DNA of 64,000 bases from Salvia splendens. Its lineage: Eukaryota; Streptophyta; Magnoliopsida; Lamiales; Lamiaceae. The notes under the pieces were generated by a model. The model was not told where the DNA came from, ran no database searches, and was given only the letters and a program-made list of their open reading frames with translations. Every line of letters begins with the position of its first letter. Within the stretch, counting starts at the first letter, position 1. The stretch spans positions 38,816,773 to 38,880,772 of the forward strand of contig NC_056035.1 of the NCBI RefSeq assembly GCF_004379255.2, in the 5' to 3' direction. Below are positions 15,316-27,900 of the stretch, piece by piece. Made by a program: the position numbers and the translations under genes.

Positions 15316-18300
15316 ATGGGGGCTGATTTAGCTGATCCCACGCACCGCAGAAGTGTTGAAAGACGTGATGGAGGAGACAATATGAGGGAGAGATGGACAG
15401 GAGACTATGGTGGCATGGGGGAAAATGAATCTGACGACGCACTAGAGTCTGGCAAGAACCGTGGCAAAGAGAAGAGCAAAAGCAGTAGCCGTAGGGAGGA
15501 GAAAGATCACAGGAGTAGGGATCGAGAAAGGTCAAAGGTCCTGGACAATATCAAGGAAAATAAAGATTCTGAGAAAGATCGATCATCCACTAGGGATAGG
15601 AGGAAAGAGGACAGGGATGAGAGGGAGAAGGATAAAATTCGTGATAAGGGCCAAGAGCAGGATTCTGAGCGAGACAAGCACAAAGAAAAAGAGAGAGACA
15701 AAGAGCGAAGAGACCGTATAAAGGAAAAGGAACGGGAACGTGAAAGGGAAAAGGAAGCGGAGAAGGATGCTGACAGAGGACGGGATAAAGAAAAAGTAAA
15801 AGAGAAGAGCCGAGATAAGGATAGAGACAAGGAGAAGGAAAAAGATAGATCAAAGGACAAGGAGCGAGAAAAGCACAAAGATAGGGATAGGGAAAGGGAA
15901 TTTGCTAGACATAGAGGTAAAGATACAGCTGAGAGAGAGAAGGGGAAGGAGAGAGACAGAGAGAAGGAAAAGCTGGCAGAACAAGAGAAGGATAGGGCAA
16001 GTGACAGAGATAAAAGTAGTCGAAAACAGAAGGACGAGAGCAAGGATGGTCATTCTAGATTTGAGAATGATTATAGTAACAATCAAACTAGTAAGCACCA
16101 AGTTGATAACTCTGATGCCAAGAGTGGCTCCAAAAGTCTTGACCAAACTGAGAAGGCTGATAATCGTGAATCAACATCTAAGTTAGAGCAGCGTATTTCT
16201 AAGTAAGTCCTAGTCTGGGTATTATAATTACATTCATTTTTTATGGAATTTTCTGTAGCATACTGTTTCTGGAGATTAATTTCTTTCCGTCGTAGACTTA
16301 CAGGTTAATTTCTTTATGTCAGAATGAAAGAAGAAAGGTTGATGAAGAAGTCTGAAGGTGCTCCTGATATTTTATCTTGGGTTAATAAGAGCAGGAAGAT
16401 TGAAGAGAAAAGGAATGCTGAGAAGGAGAAAGCATTGCAGCTTTCGAGAATTTTTGAGGAGCAGGTAACATTAGCTTTATGTTTAATTTTTATTCAGTTT
16501 TTAGTTTAGTTTGATTGTCCTACTTCGTTCTCTTATGAGTGGAAGATATTGATAAGTAATTGGTTTGCTGAACAGGATAATATGAATGATGAAGGAAGTG
16601 ATGATGAATCAGGAACTCAAGACATAACACGTATGTTTCCTTTAAACTCATGCATGGGTATCACTTTCATAGTTAGAAACCTCTGTGCTGCATATTTTTG
16701 AAGTAATGCTTTTTAAGTGCTCCTGGAATGCATAAATTTGTATGCTGGGACAGTTTATTATGATCAATGCGCTGAAATTTTGTTTTTTATTATCTATTGG
16801 CAGAACACTTGGGTGGAGTCAAAGTTCTCCATGGACTGGACAAAGTACTTGAAGGCGGTGCAGTTGTGCTAACTCTTAAAGATCAAAGCATACTTGCTGA
16901 TGGAGACATCAATGAAGGTATTATTTATATACTTATTTCATAGCATTTATTATGCCGCTGCTTCAGTTTTGTTCATCTTTTGGGGTATTTTCTGGACTCA
17001 GATTTCCTAAGGTGACGTTAAATTGTATATACCAGAGGTTGATATGCTTGAAAATGTGGAGATTGGAGAGCAAAAGCGAAGAGACGAGGCTTATAGAGAT
17101 TCAAAGAAGAAAGTTGGTGTTTATGATGACAAGTAAGAATAAGTCATAACTGATCTTGATGATATCTCATGATTTTTGTTTGACTCATTGTCTCTCTTTT
17201 ATTTTGTTATATTAGGTTCAATGATGAAGTGGGTGTAGAGAAAAAAATGCTTCCACAATATGATGATCCTATTGCTGATGAGGTTTGTTTAATATTTTTG
17301 AATGAGTTATGTTTACTTTTATAAACACTGTGCTCAATAATATATTCTTTCATTTACGCCCTTGAATTATTTTTTGTGACAGGGGTTAACTCTTGATTCG
17401 AGTGGAAGGTTTTCTGGTGAAGCTGAAAGGAAATTGGAAGAGGTAAATTATTCATTTAGTGTATATGATGATTGGTTTAAGTATATAACTAGGACTATTT
17501 CAGTTAACTTAGGTTTTGTAATTCAACGCCAGCTCCGAAGAAGAATTCAAGGAGTGTCTGCAAGCAATCATGATGAAGATCTCAATTCAATTGGGAAGAC
17601 ATCAACAGATTATTATACCCAAGAAGAAATGGCCAAATTTAAGAAGCCAAAGAAAAAGAAGTCTTTGAGGAAGAAGGATAAGCTGGACATAAATGCCCTT
17701 GAAGCTGAGGCTATAGCGTCCGGACTGGGTGTTGAGGATCTTGGTTCTAGGAGAGATGGGAGACGACAGATTCGTAAGGAGGAAGAGGATAGAATTGAGG
17801 CCGAAACGAGGAGCAATGCTTACCAATCAGCATTAGCTAAAGCAGATGAGGCATCTAAGTATCTCCGGCAAGAGCAAGGGCGTACCATGCAGAGTGAGGA
17901 AGAAGATGCACCTGCTTTTGGTGATGATGATGATGAACTCCGGAAATCATTGGAAAGAGCGAGAAGAATAGCTTTGCAAAAACAAAATGGAACAGAAAAA
18001 TCTGGCTCCATGGTGATAAAGCTCCTAGCCTCTCGTGATGCCAATGAGTCAGCTTCTGACAATCCAAATGAAAGTTCTGGGGATCAACCAGAGAATAAGG
18101 TTGTCTTCACAGAGATGGACGAGTTTGTTTGGAGCCTACAACTTGATGAAGGTATGCAACTATTGAATTCCTGAATTCTCTCTCTTTCAATGACCTGGGC
18201 TTAATATTATTATTATTTTTTCAAAGTTGTGTTAGCCTTAGCACTATCAACTAAAGAAATTTTACCAATTTAGAAGGCAGTGTTTCATAGAAAACATATA

Positions 18301-20315
18301 GCTGCTGGTTTTAGTGATACCGTTTACTAGCATTGGTCATCAGAAAGATGACTGGCACTTGGTTGGTTATCTAATTTAGATAAAGCTCGAAACCATCTAC
18401 TGGTTGTCTTCTGCTAGCTGCCTACCTCATTTAATCATATTTGGATGTTTAATCAATCCTATTGTTAGTTGTGCTTGTTTTCTACTCGAACCTTTATATC
18501 CTTTCTTGTGTTCTTTACTATGCTGCCCATTAACACGTTTCCTTCTAGAAATAGATATCTCTGATGTTAATAAACATTTTCTAGCCTTTTCCTTGTTTAT
18601 GGCATTTAATCATGCTTTCACCTATGCCTTTAACAAACTAATTGACTTCCTTTCCTATACTTGGAACTTGACTTTCTGTGTGCCCGAATGCTGGGTGATA
18701 AGCAGTATTTTTCTCCCGTTTAACTCTGATGTTTTTCTCATACTTATCTCAGAAGAGAAAAAACCTGGAAGTGAAGATGCCGTCTTCATGGAGGAAGATG
18801 TGGCACCGAGCACATCTGATCATGAAATGATGGATGAAGATGGTGGCTTGACTGATGTACAAGAGCCCACTCCAGATGAGACCCACACAGAGGAAAAAGA
18901 AGAGGAGGTGGCTCCAGACGAGACAATTCATGAACAGGCAGTTGGTAAGGGTCTAGGAGGTGCGCTTCAACTTTTGAAAGATCGTGGGACTCTCAAGGAA
19001 ACCATTGAATGGGGTGGGCGAAACATGGATAAGAAGAAAAGCAAACTTGTTGGCATAGTAGGTGGAGATGGAACTAAGGAAATACGTATTGAGCGGACAG
19101 ATGAATATGGCCGGATTGTAAGTATCTTCTCTTTTACTTCAGATCTTTGTTTAATGTTTACATGCCCTCTCATTTCTCAATAGTTTCTTTTTTATTTTAG
19201 TTCTGTGAACGCTTAAATCATGGCCTTTAATTCATGCTATCCCTTAGATGATTAAGAGATATATCTGTATGACCTAAATAATTGCAGAGTTCTAGGTTTC
19301 AAATTATGATATCATTCTTTTGCAAAATAGATTATCAGCCCAACCCGCTAGTCTAAGTTGTGAGAACTAGTTAGCAGAGCAGATTTTGAGTTCCACAACC
19401 TCAAATCATGAACTAGCTATATTCATAAAATTAGATGATTCAAGCTCAAGTTACCTTTTGATTCCCAAGTAAATCCTTAAATTCTGTTTTGCATCTTGAG
19501 AAAGTGGAAATCTGTTAAACCTGCACTCTTATGCCTAGAATTAACCTAATCTCTCTAATGTGATACTTTTCCTTTTTCAACAGTTGACACCAAAAGAAGC
19601 TTTTCGTCTACTCTCGCACAAGTTCCACGGCAAAGGCCCTGGAAAGATGAAACAAGAAAAGCGGATGCGGCAGTATCAGGAAGAGTTGAAAATAAAGCAG
19701 ATGAAAAATGCTGATACACCATCACTTTCAGTTTCAAGAATGAGGGAAGCTCAAGCTAAGCTTAAAGCTCCTTATCTGGTCTTAAGCGGAAATGTCAAAC
19801 CAGGGTACTTTTTTTCTATTGTTTGCTTTCGTTACATATGGAAGAAAACCTTCCTTTGCTTCTCCATTCTTGTTCCTAAAAAAGTTCATCCCAAACATTT
19901 ACCAGTAGCTGGCACATTTCTGAAAAGATTGCTATATCATCTGCTTCTTCTCTCCACTGCTACTTCTGCCTCATTTTTCTCCATTCATGTTTTCCTATCC
20001 TTTTCCAAAACATCAAGATGCTCTTCATTTAAATGAACTTGCTTTGGCTCGTGTTAATTATATATCCACTTAACGTTTGCAGGCAAAGTAGCGATCCACG
20101 GAGTGGTTTTGCAACTGTAGAGACAGACCTGGGTGGGGGCTTGACACCCATGCTTGGTGATAAAAAGGTTAGGAAAATAGGTTTCACTTTGTGTAGTTTT
20201 TAGTTACGTAACTCATGTTATTTTGGTTGGTTCTCTGTAGGTTGAACACTTCTTGAATATCAAACGCAAGCCTGAGCGTGGAGACACACCTTCTCCAAAG
20301 AAGCCCAAAAGGTGA
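15316..20315 (+). CDS. DOT2: SART-1 family pre-mRNA splicing factor DOT2/MDF, twelve exons
   Basis: Exons: 15316-16202, 16323-16464, 16576-16630, 16804-16917, 17036-17132, 17216-17282, 17383-17442, 17533-18151, 18753-19117, 19584-19804, 20083-20167 and 20241-20315; all are GT-AG and in phase, giving 928 residues (Arabidopsis DOT2 is around 820). The family is the plant counterpart of human SART1 and yeast Snu66, a U4/U6.U5 tri-snRNP protein acting in the nucleus; Arabidopsis mutants have meristem and vein defects. Residues 1-295 are an extreme Lys/Arg/Asp/Glu-rich RD/KE/RS region. Conserved SART-1 blocks follow: LGGVKVLHGLDKVLEGGA near 362-379, a KKPKKKKSLRKK basic patch, and VGKGLGGALQLLKDRGTL plus LTPKEAFRLLSHKFHGKGPG in the C-terminal third. 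The protein ends in a basic KKPKR tail. The extra length over Arabidopsis is mostly N-terminal low complexity. Confidence 0.95.
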
Positions 20316-21083
20316 GCACACTAAATTTGCAGTGCAGAATGTTGAGAGGCATTTGGTACTGAATTATAAGCGCTTTAATTCACCCCTTCTAAGCCTCCTT
20401 GTCTTCTAATAGCACCGTATTTAATTCAGATGTCTTTCTTTTGTGCTGAATTATAAGCGTTAATTCACTCACCCCTTCAAATTGGCATATTGAACCGATA
20501 CCTTACTTTCTTGACGAGTTTTGCTACTTGCTAGCTACATCATCTATCGTTTTGTACATTCGGCATGACTCTTTAGTATCCATCCCTTCCTTCTCTATGG
20601 TTTTGATTACATTAACCTATACTGAACTTTTAATATCTCTATGCTTTTAATTACATTAACCTATTTTTGAATTTTTTTCATAAAAGGTGGCACAACTCAC
20701 AATCTTCTTTATCATGGATTTTTTATATTCAAAAGGCTTATAAATAATTAATTCAAGTTAAATGTTATGTTCCATAATTTTTTTTATTGGTTTGACCACA
20801 TATGCTTTGCATTTGACTAAACTTGCTTGCTTGACTGAGTTTGCGGATTAAGATCATATATTTCTCTAAAACATGGAATTCGATTAATATGTCAAGAAAG
20901 AAGTCAAAGAAACATACCGATTCAAATGCTGTTTTCTTCCATGAGCCTTTGTACCCAATCTCCTGATTTTAGCCTCAAGGTTACGTTCCTTATTTTAATT
21001 GAACTTCAATTGTGATTTGTTCTGTTTTGTATTTTGTTTCTTAATACTTAGAAAAAAAAATTATCGACTTTTGTTAAATTGTA
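20316..21083. other. DOT2 3' region
   Basis: Contains the 3' untranslated region of DOT2 and AT-rich spacer. No other gene is visible. Two nearly identical phrases with GAATTATAAGCG and TTCACCCCTTC occur at about 20360-20390 and 20445-20480, suggesting a small old duplication. Confidence 0.45.
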
Positions 21084-21304
21084 CTCCCTCCGTTCCATGT
21101 TAATAGTCATTTTTCTATTTTGGGAAGATCCAGGTTAGTTGAGTCATTTATATTTTTGGTAAAAAGTAATTCTCCTTTTAACTTTATTCTCTCTTCATCT
21201 CTCTTTTTTTATTTTCTCTTACTTTTTTTCACCATTCATTTAACATGCTATTCTTAAACTCTATGCCAAAAAGAAATGTCTCTATTAACATGGAATGGAG
21301 GAAG
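21084..21304. mobile_element. Stowaway MITE (221 bp)
   Basis: Ends CTCCCTCCGTTCCATGTTAA and the inverted AACATGGAATGGAGGAAG are flanked by TA (21082-21083 and 21305-21306). The sequence closely resembles the copy at 27939. Confidence 0.88.
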
Positions 21305-21306
21305 TA

Positions 21307-21487
21307 TTCCTTTCGTCCCAAGGAAGTTCACTTCCTTGGGCGACATGAGATTTTATGCACTTTTATTTTGTGTTAGGTGGAGAGAATAAAGTAAGACATG
21401 GTATAGAGTAGAGATAAAATAATTTCTATTTTTAGTAATGAGTCAGACTAAAAGAAAAGTGGGTCATATTCGATAGAGCGGAGGGAA
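21307..21487. mobile_element. Second Stowaway-like MITE abutting the first (181 bp)
   Basis: Begins TTCCTTTCGTCCCAAGG and ends GAGCGGAGGGAA. The left TA (21305-21306) is the same dinucleotide that closes the preceding element; the right TA is 21488-21489. The ends are less perfect, so this copy is older or a different subfamily. Confidence 0.7.
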
Positions 21488-21954
21488 TATGGATATAAAA
21501 TAAAAACTTGATTTATTATTTTATTATATATTTGCAGTTATATAGAATATTAACAATTTAAGGTTTTATTTGTGTAATTTGTAAAATTAAATACGTACTC
21601 GGTACTTTAAGTATTAGAATTGCAATAAACGTATAAAATTATTTTTGCTGTATACTATATTTCTCATTAAATAGTTATCAATGTAAGCTCTCGACTTTCA
21701 TTAATAAAATATTCTAGAATACAGGACAATATGCAAATTCATTTCCAAAAATTATTGTGTATTTCGAAAGTCGAGTAGGATATGTAGGTAGTACATTTCT
21801 GGGTTGAATATATTGAATTTCCAGTCCACTAGTGTAGTAGAAACTACTACACTTCTTAATGTTGACTTTGAGCATTATTGCAGCGCTCAAATGAATGAAA
21901 TATGGATTGCGTTTAAAACCAAGCTTTGTATTTTGTATAACTGATTTGTTGAGA

Positions 21955-24900
21955 TCATATGACGCAAGCACAATCACCTGCATCGCATATCAAGACCATC
22001 TTATCTTGATCGATCTGGCTCGCTGGCTTAGGTTGAACCTTAGTGTACTCTTTCCTGGTAAACGAGGCAGCCTCTGAAGCACGGTCAGCATCTACAAATG
22101 CAATGCAGCATCCACGGAACCCTGCGCCGCTGAAACGAGCTCCAAAAACACCTGGTGCTTTCACTAGGATCTCATAGAGTCGGATAAGAGGCTCGCAACC
22201 TGTTTTTGTTATGCAAGATGAATCAACTGTGAGATTTTCCGCATTATAGCTCGCAACAAATGTAGGTTTCACCCTCAAAGAAGGGTTAATTTTTCAGGAA
22301 ATAAATGCTCAAGTAATCACAAATACAAAAAAAATAAACACATGAATTTGTTGTGAAAGTATGCAAAAGTTCGATGATGACAACCATGCGAAAAAGAAAG
22401 AACACTAGAGTTTTACGTGGTTCGATCGTAAGATCTACGTCCACGGCCAAAGGCAATATGATTCAGTATATTGAGAAATATGTAGAGGTTTACAATCACT
22501 CAAGAACTCTCTCCAAGAACTCAACACCTCTAATCTAATTCTAAACCAAGAACTAATCAAGTGATAGTTTGGAGACTCTTTTCTTGAATACCGAAGTAGC
22601 TGATTAACTATTTCAGATGCAGTTCGTCTGCTTTATATCAGTCCCTTCATCCTCCAACGGCTCTCTTGAGATGTTAGTTATCAAATCAGTTATAACTGTT
22701 CCAACGGCCACTTCCCGTTTCTTGGTTTGCATCAACATGCCGAAGTGCTGCATGATGCCGAAGTGCTGCATGATGCCGAAGTGCTGTATGATGCCGAAGT
22801 GCTGTATGATGCCGAAGCTCAATGAAAAGCTGAGCTCAATAGAACACCGAGCTCACCGAGCTTAATAGAACACCGAGCTCACCGAGCTTAATAGAACTCC
22901 GAGCTCACCGAGCTCAATAGAACACCGTGCTCAATAATATGCCGAGCTTAATAATATCTTGAACGAGCTCAACCTCTAACAAATCTACAGCTGTTGAGAA
23001 TGACATTGATTTTTAGCTTGCTGCATCCAACGGTGATTGTGAGATTATACTCCAACAAACTCCACCTTAATCTCAGAATCAACAATGAATCATAATCCTC
23101 TGACAAAACCTCAAACTCATCACTCCACAAGTCCCACCAGCCCCAAGCAGTATTTAAACTTCATGGCTGGCAACGGCTTTGTCAACATATCAGCCGCATT
23201 ATGCTCAGTAGATATTTTCACCATCTTGACTTCGCCTCTCTGTATTTCATCCCTTATGAAGTGCATCCGCACATCTATGTGCTTACTTCTTTCGTGAAAC
23301 ACTTGATGTTTGGCAAGGCATAAGGCGCTGCTGCTGTCACAGTTTATCTCCACTGTATCTTGCTTCTCCCCAAAATCTTCTAGGATTCCCTTCAGCCATA
23401 TTGCTTCTTTCACAGCCTCTGTCATTGCCATGTACTCAGCTTCCGTAGTAGATAAAGCAACCACATGTTGTAATCCAGATTTCCAGCTTATAGCAGTGCC
23501 ATTTAGGGTGAACACATATCCAGTTTGAGATCTCCTATTATCTCTATTTGATGCATAATCAGAATCGCAAAACCCCACCAGTGCTCCACCTTGATCCTTA
23601 CAATCTGCCCTGTACAACAGACCATAATCTGAAGCACCCTTCAAGTATCTGAGCAACCACTTCAATGCTATCCAATGCTCTCTCCCATGGTCTGACATAA
23701 ATCGGCTAGTAACACTTATAGCCTGAGCCAAATCTGGTCTTGTGCACAGCATTGAATACATTATGCTTCCTATGATGTTTGCATAAGGTATTTTGCTCAG
23801 CTCTCTCCTCTCTGAGTCATTCTTTGGTTTCTGATCCATGCTCAACTTAAAGTGAGCAGCCAATGGTGTAGAGACAGGTTTGAAGTCATCAGCCTGAAAT
23901 TTTTTCAGAACTCTCTGGATGTAATTCCTCTGCAACAACCTGAGCTCTCTCTTTGGCCTATCCCTTAGTATATCCATGCCAAGGATTCTTCTTGCATTTC
24001 CAAGATCCTTCATTTCAAACTTGGATTCCAGTTCAGCCTTGATTCTCTCAATCACTCCCAGATCTGCTCCTGCCACAAGCATATCATCAACATACAAAAG
24101 TAGGAAAGCAATTGGTACACCATTCCTTTCTCTGATGTAAACACAGCTATCATACTGTGATTTTCTGAAACCAATACTCATCATATGCTCATCAAACTTG
24201 AGATACCACTGCCTACTACTTTGCTTCAATCCATACAAACTTCTCTTGAGCAAACACACTTTGTCTTCATTCCCAGCCTCCATGAACCCCTCGGGTTGAT
24301 GCATATATATTGTTTCTTCAAGTTCACCATGCAAGAAGGCTGTCTTGACATCGAGTTGGTGTAACTCCCAATCATACTTTGCAACAAGAGCAAGCAATAT
24401 CCTGATGGAACTGTGTTTTACAACTGGAGAGAACACATCATTATAATCAATCCCCTCTTCTTGAGTGAATCCTCTAGCAACAAGCCGTGCCTTAAATCTG
24501 ACACTCTCAACTTCACCAACTTCAATCTTCATCTTGAAGATCCATTTGCAGCTAATAAGCTTTTGGGTCCCTGGATTCTTCACCAAAATCCAAGTGTGGT
24601 TTTTGAGTAGTGACTGGATCTCTTCTCTCATAGCTGCAAGCCATTTCTCCTTTTCCTTACTCGACATAGCTTCAGCATAGGTGGATGGCTCTAAGCACTC
24701 CAATACCTCAGCAACACAGAGAGCAAAAAAACTCATCTCATAATCACTGAACCTAGCTGGCTTTCTAATCTCTCTTCTGTTTCTGTCCCTGGCTATAATA
24801 TGTGATCTCTGATCATCATCAATCTGATCTCGTTGCTGGGGTTGCTGTGGACTTGAAGCTTCATGGGAACTTGAAGCTCCACCTCCATTCTGATCATCTG

Positions 24901-27900
24901 GATCACTAGGTGGTGGATGGCCATGCTGAACTTCTTGATCAATAGATACTCTTTCACCCACCTGATCCTCAGTCTTCAAGAATGGCATATGATGCTCATG
25001 GAATACCACATCTCGGCTCACAATTATCTTCTTGTTCCCCTCTTCAGTGCACCACAACCTGTACCCTTTTACTCCATGTTGGTACCCAACCATCACACAT
25101 TTCTGAGCCCTTGCATCAAGCTTTCCCTGCTTGCAGTGGGCATATGCTCTACAACCGAACACCTTGAACTGGTTGTACTCTCTATCTCCACCATACCATC
25201 TGACATCTGGGATTTCATTTCCTATAGCTGATGATGGAGAGCTGTTAATTAGCACCGCAGCAGTACACACTGCCTCCCCCCAGAACATCTTTGGCAAGCC
25301 TGATGATAAAAGCATGCATCTGACTCTATCGAGGAGTGTTCGGTTCATTCTTTCAGCAACTCCGTTTTGTTGCGGATTAGCCGGGACTGTCCTATGCCTT
25401 TGTATCCCATTTGTTTTGCAGAAAGACTCAAAATCTTCAGATAAGAACTCCAGCCCGTTATCAGTCCTCAAGCACTTGAGAGTGGTGGATTTCTTCAACT
25501 TCATCTCTGTGCACCATTCTCTGAATTTTTCAAATGCTTGTGACTTCTGCTTTAGGATGTATATCCAGACCTTTCTGCTATAGTCATCTATTATTGACAT
25601 GAAATACCTGCCTCCTCCCATAGAAGCAGGCTGAGCTGGACCCCATAAATCACAATGCGCATAGTCAAGAGGTAATTTTGAGGTGTGTTTTCCAGCCTTG
25701 TATGGTAGCTTCTTGCTCTTCCCCAGAGCACAGTGTTCACATTCCTTGAACCTCTGATCACTTCCAGCCGGAATGACCCCTTTCTTGATCAGTTCTCTCA
25801 TCCCACTTTCTCCAAGATGGCCGAGCCTCTTGTGCCACAGACCTATATCAGAGTCCTCTGCAAGATTCACTGAAGCAACAACAGTTTCTGCTACTAGATA
25901 GTATAAACTGTTTCTTCTCTCAGCAATCAGCAAGATTTTTCCATTAAGTGAGACATTCATGTAGCCTTTCTCAGAAGAAAACCTGAAACCTCTAGATTCA
26001 AGCATGCCAAGTGAAATCAAATTCCTCTTAATCTCAGGAATGTACCTGACTTGAGTAAGCAGTTTTGTTGATCCATCATGAGCTCTCAATCTGATGTCTC
26101 CAATGCCTTTGATGTAGCACATCTGATCATTCCCCAACATTACTGACCCGGTTGCCTCAGAAAGGTTTTCAAACCAAGCTTTGTTGGAACAAATATGGAA
26201 GCTGCACCCGGAGTCCATTATCCAAGAACTCTCTATCCCACCACTCACCACATTCATGATCTGGGGTGGATCTGTGTCTTCTTCAAGATCAGCCTGATTT
26301 TGAGGCGCCTTCTCTTCGTTTTGCTTCCTTTTCCACGAGTAGCAATCCCTTTTGAGATGTCCAGGTTTCTTGCAGTAATGACAGCTTCGCTTCTCCTCAT
26401 TTTGCTTCTGATACTTAGGCTTTTGATTCTGATTGAATTTCTTTTTCTTGCCTTTGAAAGCCTTTACATTCAAGGCTTGACTGCCACTTCCTTCATTTGT
26501 CTTCGAAGAGTTCTTTTCAAGCTCCTTTGATCGAAGAGCACACTGAACTTCTTCATATGTGATTCCAGATTCTGCATTCCGGCCAAACAGCATTGCATCT
26601 TTAAGATGCTGGAATGTTTTGGGAAGAGCATTCAAGAGCAAGATGGCCTTGTCTTCATTCTTCATGGGGCCATCTACATTCTCCAAATCATCCAGATTCT
26701 TGCTGAAATCATCAATCTGCTCTGCGAAGGGTCGGTCTTCAAGAATCTTGTATGAGAAGAGGCGCTGCTTCATGTATAGGCGATTAGCAAGCGACTTGGT
26801 CATGTATAGCGCTTCGAGCTTCGTCCATACCCCATGCGCTGTGGTCTCCTTTGCAACCTCGCGCAACACCTTGTCCGTGAGATTGAGAATAATGGCGCTA
26901 TGGGCTTTCTTGGCAATCTCAGCCTTCTTCGTCACGCTCTTCTCATCGAGATCTTCTTTTTCTTTCCCCTTCGGATCAATTGGCTCGATTGCTTCATCGA
27001 GCCCTTGCTGGATCAACAGAGCCTTCATCTTGATCTGCCACAGACCAAAGTCATTCTTCCCCGAGAATTTCTCCGCTTCGTACCTCGTCGTCGTCATCGA
27101 TATCAACTCCGATTGCGCTTCCCACAGACGGCGCCACTTGTTGTGAAAGTATGCAAAAGTTCGATGATGACAACCATGCGAAAAAGAAAGAACACTAGAG
27201 TTTTACGTGGTTCGATCGTAAGATCTACGTCCACGGCCAAAGGCAATATGATTCAGTATATTGAGAAATATGTAGAGGTTTACAATCACTCAAGAACTCT
27301 CTCCAAGAACTCAACACCTCTAATCTAATTCTAAACCAAGAACTAATCAAGTGATAGTTTGGAGACTCTTTTCTTGAATACCGAAGTAGCTGATTAACTA
27401 TTTCAGATGCAGTTCGTCTGCTTTATATCAGTCCCTTCATCCTCCAACGGCTCTCTTGAGATGTTAGTTATCAAATCAGTTATAACTGTTCCAACGGCCA
27501 CTTCCCGTTTCTTGGTTTGCATCAACATGCCGAAGTGCTGCATGATGCCGAAGTGCTGCATGGTGCCGAAGTGCTGTATGATGCCGAAGTGCTGTATGAT
27601 GCCGAAGCTCAATGAAAAGCTGAGCTCAATAGAACACCGAGCTCACCGAGCTTAATAGAACACCGAGCTCACCGAGCTTAATAGAACTCCGAGCTCACCG
27701 AGCTCAATAGAACACCGTGCTCAATAATATGCCGAGCTTAATAATATCTTGAACGAGCTCAACCTCTAACAAATCTACAGCTGTTGAGAATGACATTGAT
27801 TTTTAGCTTGCTGCATCCAACGGTGATTGTGAGATTATACTCCAACAGAATTATTTACTCAGTTTAATACAATATGATATCTTCGTCTACAAGTCTTAAT

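Larger units (their letters stand above)
22349..27847 (-). mobile_element. Complete Ty1/copia LTR retrotransposon in the last GALAK intron (5499 bp)
   Basis: Two 709-bp LTRs (22349-23057 and 27139-27847) start TGTTG and end CAACA and differ at one base that I can see. The 5-bp target duplication GAATT lies at 22344-22348 and 27848-27852. The element reads on the minus strand, the same direction as the host gene. Next to the 5' LTR (27137 downward) is a primer-binding-like TGGCGCCGTCTGTGG, two bases from the LTR. A purine-rich AAGGTGGAG tract lies beside the 3' LTR. One uninterrupted gag-pol frame lies between. All parts needed for an autonomous element appear present. Confidence 0.96.

Noticed and set aside
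15507..16043. 178-residue Ser/Leu/Phe-rich frame on the minus strand
   Set aside because: It is the antisense shadow of the charged repeat region of DOT2 exon 1.
22617..22865. Cys/Met-rich frame with repeated MPKCCM, resembling a small cysteine-rich peptide gene
   Set aside because: It is produced by the 18-bp tandem units in the copia LTR and occurs identically in both LTRs; no signal peptide.
24917..25583. Plus-strand frames of 104 and 150 residues inside the copia element
   Set aside because: They lie opposite the intact gag-pol frame and carry no domain.
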